A stretch of DNA of 64,000 nt from Anaerolineae bacterium (GTDB taxonomy: Bacteria; Chloroflexota; Anaerolineae; Anaerolineales; Anaerolineaceae): the NCBI GenBank assembly GCA_013178095.1, contig JABLXK010000006.1, forward strand, positions 1-64,000, written 5' to 3'. The notes under the pieces are model-generated. The model did not search any database. It saw only the letters and a program-made list of their open reading frames with translations, and was not told where the DNA came from. This document shows, one piece after another, positions 8,663-17,647 of the stretch (positions within the stretch are counted from its first letter, which is position 1; every line of letters begins with the position of its first letter). The position numbers and the translations under genes are program-made.

Positions 8663-9931
8663 GTGATAAAAATAGATACTATGCGTTGCTGCATTCATCG
8701 GGGAAGCGATCAAATAGGTGGGAGTTGCGTCGAAATTGAAAGCAACGGTCAACGCTTGCTTCTCGATTTAGGTTTGCCGCTGGACGCACTGGTAGACCAT
8801 CCCGAAAAATATCTGCCGAACATACAAGGCTTGGACGGTAGCGACCCCAATTTGTTGGGTATCCTGATTTCTCATCCCCACTTGGATCATTTTGGGTTAT
8901 TGAATTGTGTTTCACCCAAAATTCCAGTGGGCATGGGTTCGGCAGCCCGGCGCATCCTGGCAGCGGCCCGGCCTTTCATGCCCGGGAATTGGCCAGATTC
9001 TGCAACGGGATGGGATTATCAAGATGGTCATAAATTTATTGTCGGCTCTTTTAAAATCACCCCGTACCTGGTGGATCATTCTGCCTACGATTCCTATGCA
9101 TTATGGATTGAAAGTGAGGGTAAGTCAGTTTTTTACAGTGGTGATTTTCGCAGGCATGGCCGTAAATCCATTTTGGTGGATCGCCTGATTCAAAAACCTC
9201 CTTCACCGGTGAATGTGCTTTTATTGGAAGGAACCTCGTTGGGGCGCCTAAATGGGGAACAGAATTTTCTAACTGAGGAAGAAATTGAGAGAGAATTGGT
9301 TCAAGCTTTTTCTTCCGCCAAAGGATTGGTATTGGTCCACGCTTCCTCCCAGAATATTGATCGTATAGTGTCGATTATGCGCGCGTCCATCCGTACTGGT
9401 AGAAAGCTGGTCATTGACCTGTACACTGCTGCGATTCTGGAAGCGACCGGCAACCGGCGTATTCCACAATCCAATTGGGAAAATGTTGCTTTGCTCATCC
9501 CGCAATCCCAACGAGTCCAGATTAAAAAGCATGGTTGGTTTGATCTACTGAATCACCATTCCGCTAATCGTATCTTTTTTGAAGACCTATCCCGGCAGAA
9601 GGAAAAGTCAACGTTGGTTTTCCGCCCTTTGTTTTGCCGTGATCTTGAACGGAATGATTGCCTGGAAGGAGCGGTGTTTATTTATTCCCAATGGGAAGGG
9701 TATTGGGAACGGGATTCATATGAAGACCTAAAAATCTGGTTGGAGGATAACAACATACCCAAAATCAGTATTCATACTTCGGGACACGCCAGTCCTGCGG
9801 ATTTGAAAGAAATGGTGAAAGCGATAAATCCACAAAAGGTAGTACCCATCCACACATTTTTCCCTGACCGCTATGTGGATCTTTTCCCCGGAGTTGAAAT
9901 CCATGCTGACGATGAATGGTGGGAGGTTTAA
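8663..9931 (+). CDS. Beta-CASP metallo-beta-lactamase protein, RNase J-like
   Basis: A 422-residue two-metal hydrolase of the beta-CASP group, whose members cut RNA or DNA. The zinc motif HPHLDH is at residues 71-76, a further ligand His is at 139 (LVDHS), and the bridging Asp is at 161 (YSGDF). Beta-CASP motif A (LLEGT, Glu189), motif B (VLVHASS, His226) and the C-terminal motif C region (TSGHAS, His375, and PIHT, His397) all appear intact. It lacks the long C-terminal domain of housekeeping RNase J. The GTG at 8663 is used here; an ATG at 8681 (Met7) is equally possible. The gene is less GC-rich than purB and is followed with no gap by the next gene, so the two form one unit. The substrate is unknown. 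Confidence 0.85.
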   Translation: MIKIDTMRCCIHRGSDQIGGSCVEIESNGQRLLLDLGLPLDALVDHPEKYLPNIQGLDGSDPNLLGILISHPHLDHFGLLNCVSPKIPVGMGSAARRILAAARPFMPGNWPDSATGWDYQDGHKFIVGSFKITPYLVDHSAYDSYALWIESEGKSVFYSGDFRRHGRKSILVDRLIQKPPSPVNVLLLEGTSLGRLNGEQNFLTEEEIERELVQAFSSAKGLVLVHASSQNIDRIVSIMRASIRTGRKLVIDLYTAAILEATGNRRIPQSNWENVALLIPQSQRVQIKKHGWFDLLNHHSANRIFFEDLSRQKEKSTLVFRPLFCRDLERNDCLEGAVFIYSQWEGYWERDSYEDLKIWLEDNNIPKISIHTSGHASPADLKEMVKAINPQKVVPIHTFFPDRYVDLFPGVEIHADDEWWEV

Positions 9932-10861
9932 TTGAGAGCTTTGTCGGAACAATTCATGCAGGATCTTTTACGAGAGGATGGCATGCTTCATATGGTTCTG
10001 GAACGTGTGCGGAAAGATCAAACCTTGATGCTCGCGATTCGGGAAAATTACGTCAATATTTATTATCGGGGCGGCAATATTCTCAGGATTACGGAAAAGA
10101 TGCACGGTTCATATAAGGCGGAATTTAATGATGAATATAACAAATGCGATTATGGATTACCTGATTCACCGTCTTTAATAAAGGCTCGGGAAGATGCTGA
10201 AAAATGGATAATCTCCTTTCCATATCGCAAAGAAGTGATGGATGAATATTTTTCAGCCCACGAGAAAACGGAGAGGGAGTTTCAACAAGTCATTGCCCGA
10301 GTGAATAATCAATCGGTTATTTCGAACGAGAGTGAATACTTCATTACGGATATTGAGTTTGCCGATAGTGCATTAAAAGCGCGTTTTGATATGACATCGA
10401 TTTGCTGGCCTGCCTCAAACCGTAAAACCGGAAATCATTGCCGTGCAGCTCTGATTGAAATGAAATATGGCGATGCTGTTATTAATGGGACTTCCGGATT
10501 AATCAAACATCTTGAAGATATGACCGCTTTGATTTCGGATAAGGATCGTTATGCACAATTATTGGGCATGATGGAAAGCCAGTTCAACCAACTCGACCAA
10601 CTTGGGTTATTGAACTTTAACAGAGGAACGAGCGAAGCCAGGGTTAAGCTCGATCCTACGGAAAAACCTGAGGTGATTTTTATGCTTTCCAACCATAATC
10701 CTCGCAGTTCCAAGTTGAAAGATATTCTGGTTGATACCGAAATGGAAAAATTCGAGTTTTCTACGTTATTTGATCTACGATTTTTTGTAGCCAGTTTTTC
10801 CGGTTACGGCATGCATGTCAGGAATATGCTTTCTCTATCCGAGTTTCTAAGATTGTTATAA
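9932..10861 (+). CDS. Uncharacterised protein with PD-(D/E)XK nuclease-like motif
   Basis: A 309-residue protein that I do not recognise as a named family. The TTG start follows the upstream stop codon directly and has a GGGAGG site at 9921-9926, so translation is coupled. An N-terminal domain with YVNIYYRGGNILRI (residues 40-53) precedes a region that fits a PD-(D/E)XK core: a helix with Glu116, Asp153 in ARFDM, then LIEMKYG with Glu176 and Lys178, followed by a helix with GLIKHLEDM. The assignment as a nuclease is inference from this spacing. With the beta-CASP protein it would form a two-nuclease module. The base composition matches its partner rather than the purine genes. Two terminators follow. 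Confidence 0.6.
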   Translation: MRALSEQFMQDLLREDGMLHMVLERVRKDQTLMLAIRENYVNIYYRGGNILRITEKMHGSYKAEFNDEYNKCDYGLPDSPSLIKAREDAEKWIISFPYRKEVMDEYFSAHEKTEREFQQVIARVNNQSVISNESEYFITDIEFADSALKARFDMTSICWPASNRKTGNHCRAALIEMKYGDAVINGTSGLIKHLEDMTALISDKDRYAQLLGMMESQFNQLDQLGLLNFNRGTSEARVKLDPTEKPEVIFMLSNHNPRSSKLKDILVDTEMEKFEFSTLFDLRFFVASFSGYGMHVRNMLSLSEFLRLL

Positions 10862-10900
10862 ATCCTGCTTGAACATTTTTTTATATTTGGCGGTTAAGCA

Positions 10901-10963
10901 AAAAGAAGGGAATGCCATTCCCTTCTTTTACTATAAAAACAGGGAGCGCCGCTCCCTGTTTTT
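10901..10963 (+). terminator. Two tandem intrinsic terminators
   Basis: The first hairpin has arms AAAAGAAGGGAAT (10901-10913) and ATTCCCTTCTTTT (10917-10929) around GCC. The second has arms AAAAACAGGGAGC (10935-10947) and GCTCCCTGTTTTT (10951-10963), also around GCC. Both have A and T flanks and could act on either strand. They close the two-gene island and insulate it from the remnant gene on the other strand. Confidence 0.85.
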
Positions 10964-10986
10964 GTGTATCAGTGAATCCTTTTACG

Positions 10987-11217
10987 CTACGGTATGATCG
11001 CCACCAGGTTATCCCGCCCGTCGGGGTAATTTTCCCCGTTGCGCTGGTAGGCGTTGTTGGCCGCCGTGAACACGATGGCCGGGTCGTTCATGTACGCCAG
11101 GCCGTAGGTCCCGTTGCGCAGGAAGGAGCTGTTCTTCACCGTCAGGCTGGCGCCGTGGATATATGGGTTACTCAGCAGGTTTTTGAAAGATCCTATCTGC
11201 CCCGGTTTTTTGTAATG
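10987..11217 (-). pseudogene. C-terminal remnant of a beta-helix (parallel beta-helix repeat) surface protein
   Basis: The minus strand reads open for about 76 codons to a TAG at 10987-10989, ending in DGRDNLVAIIP. The preceding residues include ASLTVKNSSFLRNGTYGLA and FTAANNAYQRNG, patterns seen in right-handed beta-helix proteins with NNxxxxNG turns. There is no start codon with a ribosome site and the reading frame closes upstream at about 11218, so only the tail of a once larger secreted protein remains. It is GC-rich like the chromosome, while the DNA just beyond 11218 turns abruptly AT-rich. Confidence 0.55.
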
Positions 11218-11245
11218 TTAATGAAAGTATTATATATATAATTAA

Positions 11246-11266
11246 TACATAATGTAAATTTATGTA
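11246..11266. promoter_or_regulatory. Operator-like inverted repeat before the DUF1801 gene
   Basis: TACATAA (11246-11252) and TTATGTA (11260-11266) form a perfect 7+7 bp inverted repeat with a 7-base spacer in a very AT-rich stretch, 25 bases before the chosen ATG. The position fits a repressor site over the transcription start. No regulator gene is adjacent. Confidence 0.4.
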
Positions 11267-11291
11267 TATTAGAGCTAAAGGAGCGACGAGC

Positions 11292-11672
11292 ATGAAAAAA
11301 GGCTTGAAAACCTGTATGACAATTGACGAATATATCGCCGGCTTTCCGGAAGATGTGCAAGTCATCCTTAAACAGATGCGCGCGGTCATCCGCACGGCCG
11401 CCCCGGATGCCGAAGAAAAGATCAATTACGGCATCCCCACCTTTTTCACCACCGAGAACCTGGTGCATTTCGCCGGTTACAAGCATCACGTCGGCTTCTA
11501 CCCGAGCCCCAGCGGTATCGAGCATTTCAAACGGGAATTGGCCAATTACGAACTTTCGCGCGGCACGGTGCGCTTCCCGCTCGATAAGCCCATCCCCTAC
11601 GATTTGGTGGCCCGCATTACGGAATTTCGCGTGAAAGAGAGCCGTGAACGGGCACAGGCAAAGAGTAAATGA
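11292..11672 (+). CDS. DUF1801 (YdhG-like) domain protein
   Basis: A small cytoplasmic protein of the DUF1801 family, whose biochemical role is not established; some relatives are proposed to bind iron chaperone-like. Typical features are the start TIDEYIAGFPEDVQVILKQM, the INYGIPTFF segment, the YKHHVGFYPSP block and the RFPLDKPIP ending. The ATG at 11292 is chosen because AAAGGAG lies at 11277-11283; an in-frame ATG at 11262 lacks such a site. That gives 126 residues. The stop codon overlaps the next gene's start by four bases (ATGA). Confidence 0.8.
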   Translation: MKKGLKTCMTIDEYIAGFPEDVQVILKQMRAVIRTAAPDAEEKINYGIPTFFTTENLVHFAGYKHHVGFYPSPSGIEHFKRELANYELSRGTVRFPLDKPIPYDLVARITEFRVKESRERAQAKSK

Positions 11673-12061
11673 CAGCGAAATCAGAAAACTCAGCTGCAGC
11701 ACTTTGCATGCAAGGTACGCAGGCTGAATACGCCGGCCGCCTGGAGGAAGCTCGCGACCTTTACCGGCGCGCCTGGGAAGCCGCGCGCGACGATTTCGAC
11801 GCCTGTGTAGCCGCGCATTATATGGCGCGCTCGCAGGACGACCCCGCTCAGGCTTTGCGCTGGAACGAAATCGCCCTGGCGCGCGCCCAGGCCGTGGACG
11901 ATGAACGGGTGCAGGATTTCTACCCTTCTTTGTATGTTAACCTGGGTCGTTCACATGAACTGCTGGGTCACACGAAACAGGCACTCCGATATTATCAATT
12001 GGCCGCAGATTTTGGGCTGAATCATGAGAGTGGGGGCGAAAACCGGCTGTTTTCTATGTAA
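11669..12061 (+). CDS. TPR-like small protein
   Basis: A 130-residue helical protein with tetratricopeptide-like repeats: one begins near AEYAGRLEEARDLYRRAWEA and another near YVNLGRSHELLGHTKQALRY, with the small-residue and aromatic spacing expected of TPR helices. No enzyme motif, signal peptide or membrane segment is seen, so a protein-binding role is the only reasonable guess. It is translationally coupled to the DUF1801 gene through an ATGA overlap. A similar short TPR protein is often found beside small stand-alone enzymes in related genomes, but that is recollection, not evidence here. Confidence 0.65.
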   Translation: MTAKSENSAAALCMQGTQAEYAGRLEEARDLYRRAWEAARDDFDACVAAHYMARSQDDPAQALRWNEIALARAQAVDDERVQDFYPSLYVNLGRSHELLGHTKQALRYYQLAADFGLNHESGGENRLFSM

Positions 12062-12087
12062 TATTATCCTGAATAAAAAGGTGCAGA

Positions 12088-12669
12088 ATGGATACATTGC
12101 CAAATAAAAGCGTTCTCGTCATTATCGACGTCCAAAAAGGATTCGTTGATCCCCGCTGGGGTCGGCGCAATAACCCGCAGGCGGAAACGGTCATGGCGCG
12201 CCTGCTGGCTGCCTGGCGCGCGAGTAACCGCCCGGTCTTTCACGTGCAGCACTTATCTGTTATGCCGGGCTCTCCGCTGCGCCCGGAAAATCCGGGAAGC
12301 GCCTTCAAGGACGAGGTTAGGCCGCTGGAAGGCGAACCAATTTTTCAAAAGCACGTCAACAGTGCTTTCATCGGCACCGGCCTGGAAGCGCGGCTGCGCG
12401 CCGATGGCTATGACACCCTGGTGATCATTGGTCTCACCACGCCGCATTGCGTTTCCACCACTGCCCGCATGGCAGGCAACCTGGGTTTCAGGACCTATGT
12501 CGTCTCGGATGCCACGGCTGCTTTCGGCCTGACCGGTCCGGATGGGCGCGAATATTCTGCCGAAGAAGTCCACGCGCTTTCTCTGGCGACTATTCATAAT
12601 GAATTCGCGGAAGTGATTGAAAGCCGTTTCATTTTAGACGCAATGGAAACCCACTCTGGAGCAGTCTGA
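12088..12669 (+). CDS. Cysteine hydrolase of the isochorismatase-like superfamily
   Basis: A 193-residue cytoplasmic amidohydrolase-type enzyme, the group that includes nicotinamidases, isochorismatases and carbamoylases. The catalytic triad is readable: Asp in VLVIIDVQKGF (residue 14), Lys in FQKHVNSAF, and Cys in GLTTPHCVSTTAR, with the preceding cis-peptide Thr-Thr-Pro. The C-terminal LATIHNEFAEVIES block is typical. The substrate cannot be set from sequence; the WGRRNNP segment is common in the YcaC/YwoC-type general cysteine hydrolases rather than in nicotinamidase. It follows the TPR gene by 26 bases. Confidence 0.87.
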   Translation: MDTLPNKSVLVIIDVQKGFVDPRWGRRNNPQAETVMARLLAAWRASNRPVFHVQHLSVMPGSPLRPENPGSAFKDEVRPLEGEPIFQKHVNSAFIGTGLEARLRADGYDTLVIIGLTTPHCVSTTARMAGNLGFRTYVVSDATAAFGLTGPDGREYSAEEVHALSLATIHNEFAEVIESRFILDAMETHSGAV

Positions 12670-12689
12670 TTTTGTGCAATCCCCGTTCG

Positions 12690-14297
12690 TTATCGCTCAG
12701 GTTGGAATGATGGTGCAGAAACAACCCGGTTGCGCCCCTGGCGCTTGGCTTCGTAGAGCGCGCGGTCGGCTGCTTCGCTCAAGGTTGCCAGTTCGCTTTG
12801 CTGCGGATAGGCAGCCACTCCGCAGCTGAAAGTCACGCGGAATTCCTCCTCATGGGAGATATGCACCACCTGTGAGAAAGCATCGCGCAATTCATCCATC
12901 AAATTAGCGGCTTCTGTTTGTGTCGTGTTGGGAAGGAGGATCAAGAATTCCTCGCCGCCGTAGCGGCCGATCAGGTCGGTATGCCGCAAACGCAGTGAAA
13001 GCATCTGTGCCAGCGATCGCAGCACTTTGTCGCCGGTGGCATGCCCATAGGTATCGTTGACGTTCTTGAATTGATCGATATCCAGCATGGCAACCGCCAG
13101 CGGCTGGTTATTGCGTCCGGCGCGGTTGATTTCCTGCGCCAGGTTTTCCCGGATGGTGGTGTGATTCAACAAGCCGGTCAATCCGTCCCGCAGCATCAAC
13201 GTCTGCAGTTTGCGGTATCGTTCGATGCGTGATGTCACGGCAGCAATCAGCAGATCCGGTTTGATCGGTTTGGTCAGGAAATCATCCCCGCCCATGCCGA
13301 CGGCATTCAATTGCTTTTCCCGGTCTGCTTCTGCCGACAGAAATACGATGGGCAGGCCGACGTATGTTTTAATTTGACGGATCATTTGCGCCAGTTCCAG
13401 CCCGCTGAAATCCGGCATATAGAGGTCCAGCAAAACGATATCCGGATGGAAGTTATCCAATTCATCCAGCACGGCTTCCGCTTTGGTGATGATGCTGGTT
13501 TCGATACCGAATTTGCGCAGATGCATGGCGTTGGTTTTGGCCTGGATTTCGGAATCGTCCACGATCAGGGTGCGGTATGGCTGGGGATCGATCTGAATGT
13601 CCAGGTTGTTGATCTCGTCCATCAATGCGTCAATGTCGACCGGTTTGGTGAAATATCCTTTTCCCCCGGCGCGGATGGCCTGGATACGTGCGATGGTATC
13701 GGTGCGAACGGAGATGAAGAAGACCGGCAGGCTGTCGCCGAATTCCTCCCGCAAGCTGCGGATCTCCTCGATTCCGGCCAATTCCCCTTCCGGAAAGACG
13801 ATGTCCATTAATATGGCAGTAGGGATGGTCTTTTTAAGCTCAGCGCGTAAATCCGATAAACACGGAAAAACTTTGACCTGGTAACCAAACCGGCTGATTT
13901 GATCGGCCAAATTTCCGGCCTGGTTGAGGTCGTCGTCAACGATATGGATCAATTGGTTGGGATTATTTTCTTTGGTATGAAAGGTCAATTGAAATTGCCT
14001 TATATCGCCCGGGATGGTTCGCTGCCTTTCAAATGCGTTTTCCACTACCGCAATACGTATGTGGATACGTTCAAAGTCCGGTGAGTCCGCATTCACCCTG
14101 ATCTCGTTTTCAAGCGCACGCGCAGCTTGGCCGATTTCGTTGAAACCGGCGGATAATGCGGCGCCTGCCAGTCGATGGGCGGCTTGAGATAAAGCCGCGG
14201 CTTTTTCCGGAGCCATTTTGGATGCAAGCAGCTCATCCATTTTTCGATGGATTTCTTGCAGATCTTCAACCAGGAATTCGAGGTAATTTGTGCTCAT
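12690..14297 (-). CDS. Hpt-REC-REC-GGDEF diguanylate cyclase
   Basis: A 535-residue cytoplasmic response regulator that should make cyclic di-GMP. The order is: an Hpt-like domain with His41 in AAHRLAGAAL, a first receiver domain (IHIVDDD, phospho-acceptor in LMDIVFP), a second receiver (LIVDDSE, acceptor in LLDLYMPD), and a C-terminal GGDEF domain with the active-site loop GGEEF intact and the metal-binding LDIDQFKNVND present. No EAL domain or membrane segment is seen. It follows the hybrid histidine kinase on the same strand by 13 bases, so the two form a phosphorelay in which the kinase is the likely phosphate donor. The internal Hpt domain ahead of two receivers is less common than REC-GGDEF alone. 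Confidence 0.9.
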   Translation of the reverse strand: MSTNYLEFLVEDLQEIHRKMDELLASKMAPEKAAALSQAAHRLAGAALSAGFNEIGQAARALENEIRVNADSPDFERIHIRIAVVENAFERQRTIPGDIRQFQLTFHTKENNPNQLIHIVDDDLNQAGNLADQISRFGYQVKVFPCLSDLRAELKKTIPTAILMDIVFPEGELAGIEEIRSLREEFGDSLPVFFISVRTDTIARIQAIRAGGKGYFTKPVDIDALMDEINNLDIQIDPQPYRTLIVDDSEIQAKTNAMHLRKFGIETSIITKAEAVLDELDNFHPDIVLLDLYMPDFSGLELAQMIRQIKTYVGLPIVFLSAEADREKQLNAVGMGGDDFLTKPIKPDLLIAAVTSRIERYRKLQTLMLRDGLTGLLNHTTIRENLAQEINRAGRNNQPLAVAMLDIDQFKNVNDTYGHATGDKVLRSLAQMLSLRLRHTDLIGRYGGEEFLILLPNTTQTEAANLMDELRDAFSQVVHISHEEEFRVTFSCGVAAYPQQSELATLSEAADRALYEAKRQGRNRVVSAPSFQPER

Positions 14298-14310
14298 CTT
14301 TTATTCCCGT

Positions 14311-16686
14311 TCATGGAAGCATTTTATTGAGTACCTCATCGAGATCGCAGCGGACGCGAGTGAACTCGCGCCGCGCGTGTTCCAGTTTTTCACCGGCGTT
14401 TTCCAAATTGCCGGATTTACCCATCATTTCCATTTCCCTGCAAAGTTCGGAAAACGCGGTTGCTCCAAATGTCAGGCTGGCGCCTTTTATGGCGTGAGCG
14501 CTCTCCCCAAAATCAGCAGCATTATCAGCTTTCAGAAGTGTTTCCATCTCTGCCAGCCGTTTCTCTGTATCCGCAAAGAACTCGCGCGCCAGTTCGATGA
14601 TCAGGCGGACATCTTCGCCCTCATACGGAAAATATTTTTTTAATTTGACAAGATCAATTGAGCCGGTCGGTTTGGATTTTCGGCTGCTGTGCAGGTTAAT
14701 TTCCTTTCCGGATTCCGCAGTCTCGTTGATCCCCAGCGGCATGCATTTTTCCAAAGCCTCGCGCAATTGCAGTACATTGACCGGTTTGCTCAAGTAATCA
14801 TCCAGACCGGCATGCAAATATTCTTCGCGTTCTCCCCCAACCGCGTTGGCGGTCAGGGCGATGATGCGCGGCTGCGCGCATTCGGCTAGCGTTTCCCGCA
14901 GCTTTTCGGTTGCCTGAACCCCATTCATTTCCGGCATCTGAATGTCCATGAGGACCACATCGTAACACTGCCGGTGGAACGCCTCCAGCACCTCCAAACC
15001 ATTACCGGCCACGTCTGCGCGATAACCCAGCCGCTCGAGCATTAAAGCGACCACTTTCTGGTTGACCGGATGATCCTCCGCCAGGAGAATACGCAGCGGG
15101 TGCCTTATGCCCATTTGCCTGTCGAACGCATCGCCGATTTCCTGTGGTGATTTTTCGTTCTCCTCTACCTCGCTGAGAACGCTGCACATGGCCTCATAAA
15201 GATTCGATGGTTTGATCGGTTTATGCAGGTAAGTGGCGTTGATCCCTTCCGGCATTTCAGCGCGCGTTCCCAGGGAGCTCAGCACGACGGTGGGATAATG
15301 TTTGCCGGATTGGCGCAGCAGCTCGCCGGCCAGGGTGGGGCCGTCCATCTCCGGCATTTGCACGTCTAAAAGGATCACATCCACGTTCGGGTTTTCAGCC
15401 ATCTTTTGGAGGGTTTCTTTCCCCGAAGAGCAAATGATCGCTTTCATGCCCCACGAGGCAGTCATGCGTGCCATGATCAACCGGTTGGTGGCGTTATCAT
15501 CCACGATCAGCGCGGTTTTTCCTTGCAGGAGTAATTTCGGCGCAGGTCCGGCGGATTTATAGGGTTCCTTCGGTATACCGAAAGTCAGCTTGAAAAAAAA
15601 GGTGGTTCCTTTCCCCGGAATTCCACTGCTTTCAAACCAGATTTGGCCTCCCATAAGGTCGACCAGGCGTCTGCAAATCGAAAGCCCTAAACCAGTTCCG
15701 CCAAAACGGCGCGTGGTGGACGCGTCAACTTGCGAGAACAGGTTGAACATGCGATCGGATTGATCCTGCGGAATGCCGATACCAGTATCGCGCACGGAAA
15801 ACAGTAAATTGACCGGATCGCTGGAATTGTCCTCACGGCCAACAGACACCTCCACTTCACCGGTTTCGGTGAATTTCACCGCGTTGCTCAACAGGTTGGC
15901 TATGATCTGGCGCACGCGCGTGACGTCGCCGATTACCGCAGACGGGACATCCTCTTTTACGTTATATAGCAATTCGAGGCCTTTTTCGGAAGCCTGGTAC
16001 GCCACCAGATCCAGCGCGGATTCGATGCACTCCCGCAAGTTGAAAGGATGCGATTCCAGCTCCAGTTTATTGGCTTCAATCTTGGAGAAATCCAGGATAT
16101 CGTTGATGATGGACAGGAGCGCGTCGCCGCTCTTGCGAATGGTCTCCACGTATTCACGCTGTTCAGGAGACAGGGTTGTATCCAGCAGCAGGCTGGTCAT
16201 GCCGATCACGCCGTTCATGGGTGTGCGGATTTCATGGCTCATGTTGGCCAGAAATTCGCTTTTCGCCTGGCTGGCGGCCAGCGCGTCTTTGCGCGCCTGC
16301 TGCAGTTCGCTGATGTCGTGGTAAATTGCCATGTAATCGGTCACCTCGGCGCCATCTTCGGCATAGATGGGTACGCCCTGAACCTCGACCTCCACCGGAG
16401 TCCCGTCTTTGCGGATTCGGGTGGTGGTCAGGCGTATAGACTCGCCGGATTTTGTTTTTTCGGAATATACACTGGCCTCAGACCGGATGGCGTCATTGGT
16501 GATCAGATCATCGATATTATTGCCGATGGCTTCCTCGCGGGTATAGCCGAACAGTTTTTCCGCCGCCGGGTTCCATTCCGTGATGTGGCTGTCATGGTCG
16601 ATCACCACGATGGCGGCCGGGCTGTTGTGGATCACGGCCTGGTAATATTTATTTTCCTGACTGGGCGGCTGATGATTATCTTTCAA
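14311..16686 (-). CDS. PAS hybrid sensor histidine kinase with two receivers and Hpt domain
   Basis: A 791-residue multistep phosphorelay kinase without any membrane segment, so it senses a cytoplasmic signal. A PAS domain covers about residues 12-128 (IVVIDHDSHITEWNPAA), then a HisKA domain with the phospho-acceptor His151 in FLANMSHEIRTPMNG. The ATPase domain shows the N box (NLLSNAVKFTE), G1 (DTGIGIP) and G2 (GTGLGLSI). Two receiver domains follow (acceptors in LLDVQMPEMDG and LMDIQMPEMNG) and a C-terminal Hpt domain with SAHAIKGASLTFGA. This is the BarA-like layout. The downstream gene encodes the probable output protein, a GGDEF cyclase. The signal bound by PAS is unknown. Confidence 0.93.
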   Translation of the reverse strand: MKDNHQPPSQENKYYQAVIHNSPAAIVVIDHDSHITEWNPAAEKLFGYTREEAIGNNIDDLITNDAIRSEASVYSEKTKSGESIRLTTTRIRKDGTPVEVEVQGVPIYAEDGAEVTDYMAIYHDISELQQARKDALAASQAKSEFLANMSHEIRTPMNGVIGMTSLLLDTTLSPEQREYVETIRKSGDALLSIINDILDFSKIEANKLELESHPFNLRECIESALDLVAYQASEKGLELLYNVKEDVPSAVIGDVTRVRQIIANLLSNAVKFTETGEVEVSVGREDNSSDPVNLLFSVRDTGIGIPQDQSDRMFNLFSQVDASTTRRFGGTGLGLSICRRLVDLMGGQIWFESSGIPGKGTTFFFKLTFGIPKEPYKSAGPAPKLLLQGKTALIVDDNATNRLIMARMTASWGMKAIICSSGKETLQKMAENPNVDVILLDVQMPEMDGPTLAGELLRQSGKHYPTVVLSSLGTRAEMPEGINATYLHKPIKPSNLYEAMCSVLSEVEENEKSPQEIGDAFDRQMGIRHPLRILLAEDHPVNQKVVALMLERLGYRADVAGNGLEVLEAFHRQCYDVVLMDIQMPEMNGVQATEKLRETLAECAQPRIIALTANAVGGEREEYLHAGLDDYLSKPVNVLQLREALEKCMPLGINETAESGKEINLHSSRKSKPTGSIDLVKLKKYFPYEGEDVRLIIELAREFFADTEKRLAEMETLLKADNAADFGESAHAIKGASLTFGATAFSELCREMEMMGKSGNLENAGEKLEHARREFTRVRCDLDEVLNKMLP

Positions 16687-16875
16687 TGGTTCTCCGTTTT
16701 GAATACCTTATTCGATTGGTTGTATTGTCAGAATCATACATTGGAAAACCCGAAACCAATTCTAAAGAATTCATTAATAAAATTTTACTTCTAAATTAAA
16801 TTCGTATTTTTTTGGATGGTTAAATTGGATATGCAAAAACTGCAGGATGCCCGGGACGACAGATAAGAGGCTGAT

Positions 16876-17487
16876 CTACGGGTATTGGGCGATAAAGTTT
16901 TTCCTGGTTTTTTCGTCCAGGATGCCCCCGGTCAGTGCCTCGCAAATATAACGGTCCACCTTTTCCTGCGGCTGGATCTTTTGGCATTCCAGCAAAACAG
17001 TCAGGATATCCGTCAGCAGCAACTTGCGCTGGGTGTCTTTACGCTGCATCAGGTCGATGCCGATCAGTTTGTCCACCACCTTCGCTATGCAATCCGGATT
17101 GAAGGGCACGATTTTCACCAGGCTCTGGATGCACTGACGCACAGTGACAGGCTTCTCATCGTCGCACAATGCGAGGTATTGGTCGGCCAATGCATTGAAT
17201 TTCTTCTGCTCGTCCCAGCGCACGTTTTCGGCGATCAGCATTAAGCCGATGCTGCGCTGATAGGAATTGTCATTGTTCAATTTATCCACAAATGCATCCC
17301 AGTAAGGGTATACATCCGCGAAATTTTCCGAGCGCGATTGCAGCAACAAGAAACTTTTATACCTCAGGTTATCGTCCTTCTCGGAAAGCAGCTCGAACAA
17401 TAACGTAATGTCCTGTGGTTCCAGCTTGAGCGCGATGGACGCCAGGTTTTGTTTTTCCAGTTCATTCAAAAATTCCGCAGTGATCAT
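16876..17487 (-). CDS. HEAT-like helical protein of unknown function
   Basis: A 203-residue all-helical protein with no enzyme motif. Segments such as LLSEKDDNLRYKSFLLLQ and DEKPVTVRQCIQSLVKIV have the helix-turn-helix and Arg/Asp pattern of HEAT or SufBD-like repeats. No signal peptide or membrane span is visible. It is transcribed alone; its ATG at 17487 has AGGAGGAATAAAG-type complement upstream, giving a good ribosome site. The role is most likely as a binding scaffold, but this is inference from fold only. Confidence 0.6.
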   Translation of the reverse strand: MITAEFLNELEKQNLASIALKLEPQDITLLFELLSEKDDNLRYKSFLLLQSRSENFADVYPYWDAFVDKLNNDNSYQRSIGLMLIAENVRWDEQKKFNALADQYLALCDDEKPVTVRQCIQSLVKIVPFNPDCIAKVVDKLIGIDLMQRKDTQRKLLLTDILTVLLECQKIQPQEKVDRYICEALTGGILDEKTRKNFIAQYP

Positions 17488-17647
17488 TCTTTATTCCTCC
17501 GAACTGTCACCATTTTAAACTACATTCGCTTTCCATTAAGGATTAATAAAAATATACTGTGAATCCTTATGTGCAAGGTACGCATACCAGGCAAAGTTGT
17601 TTACGATAGCAAACGGGTTAATTAGCTCGTTTATAAATGGTGAATGA

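Noticed and set aside
10912..11241. 109-residue plus-strand frame in the gap after the island
   Set aside because: It starts inside the two terminators and lies opposite a beta-helix-like minus-strand remnant that has more coherent residues.
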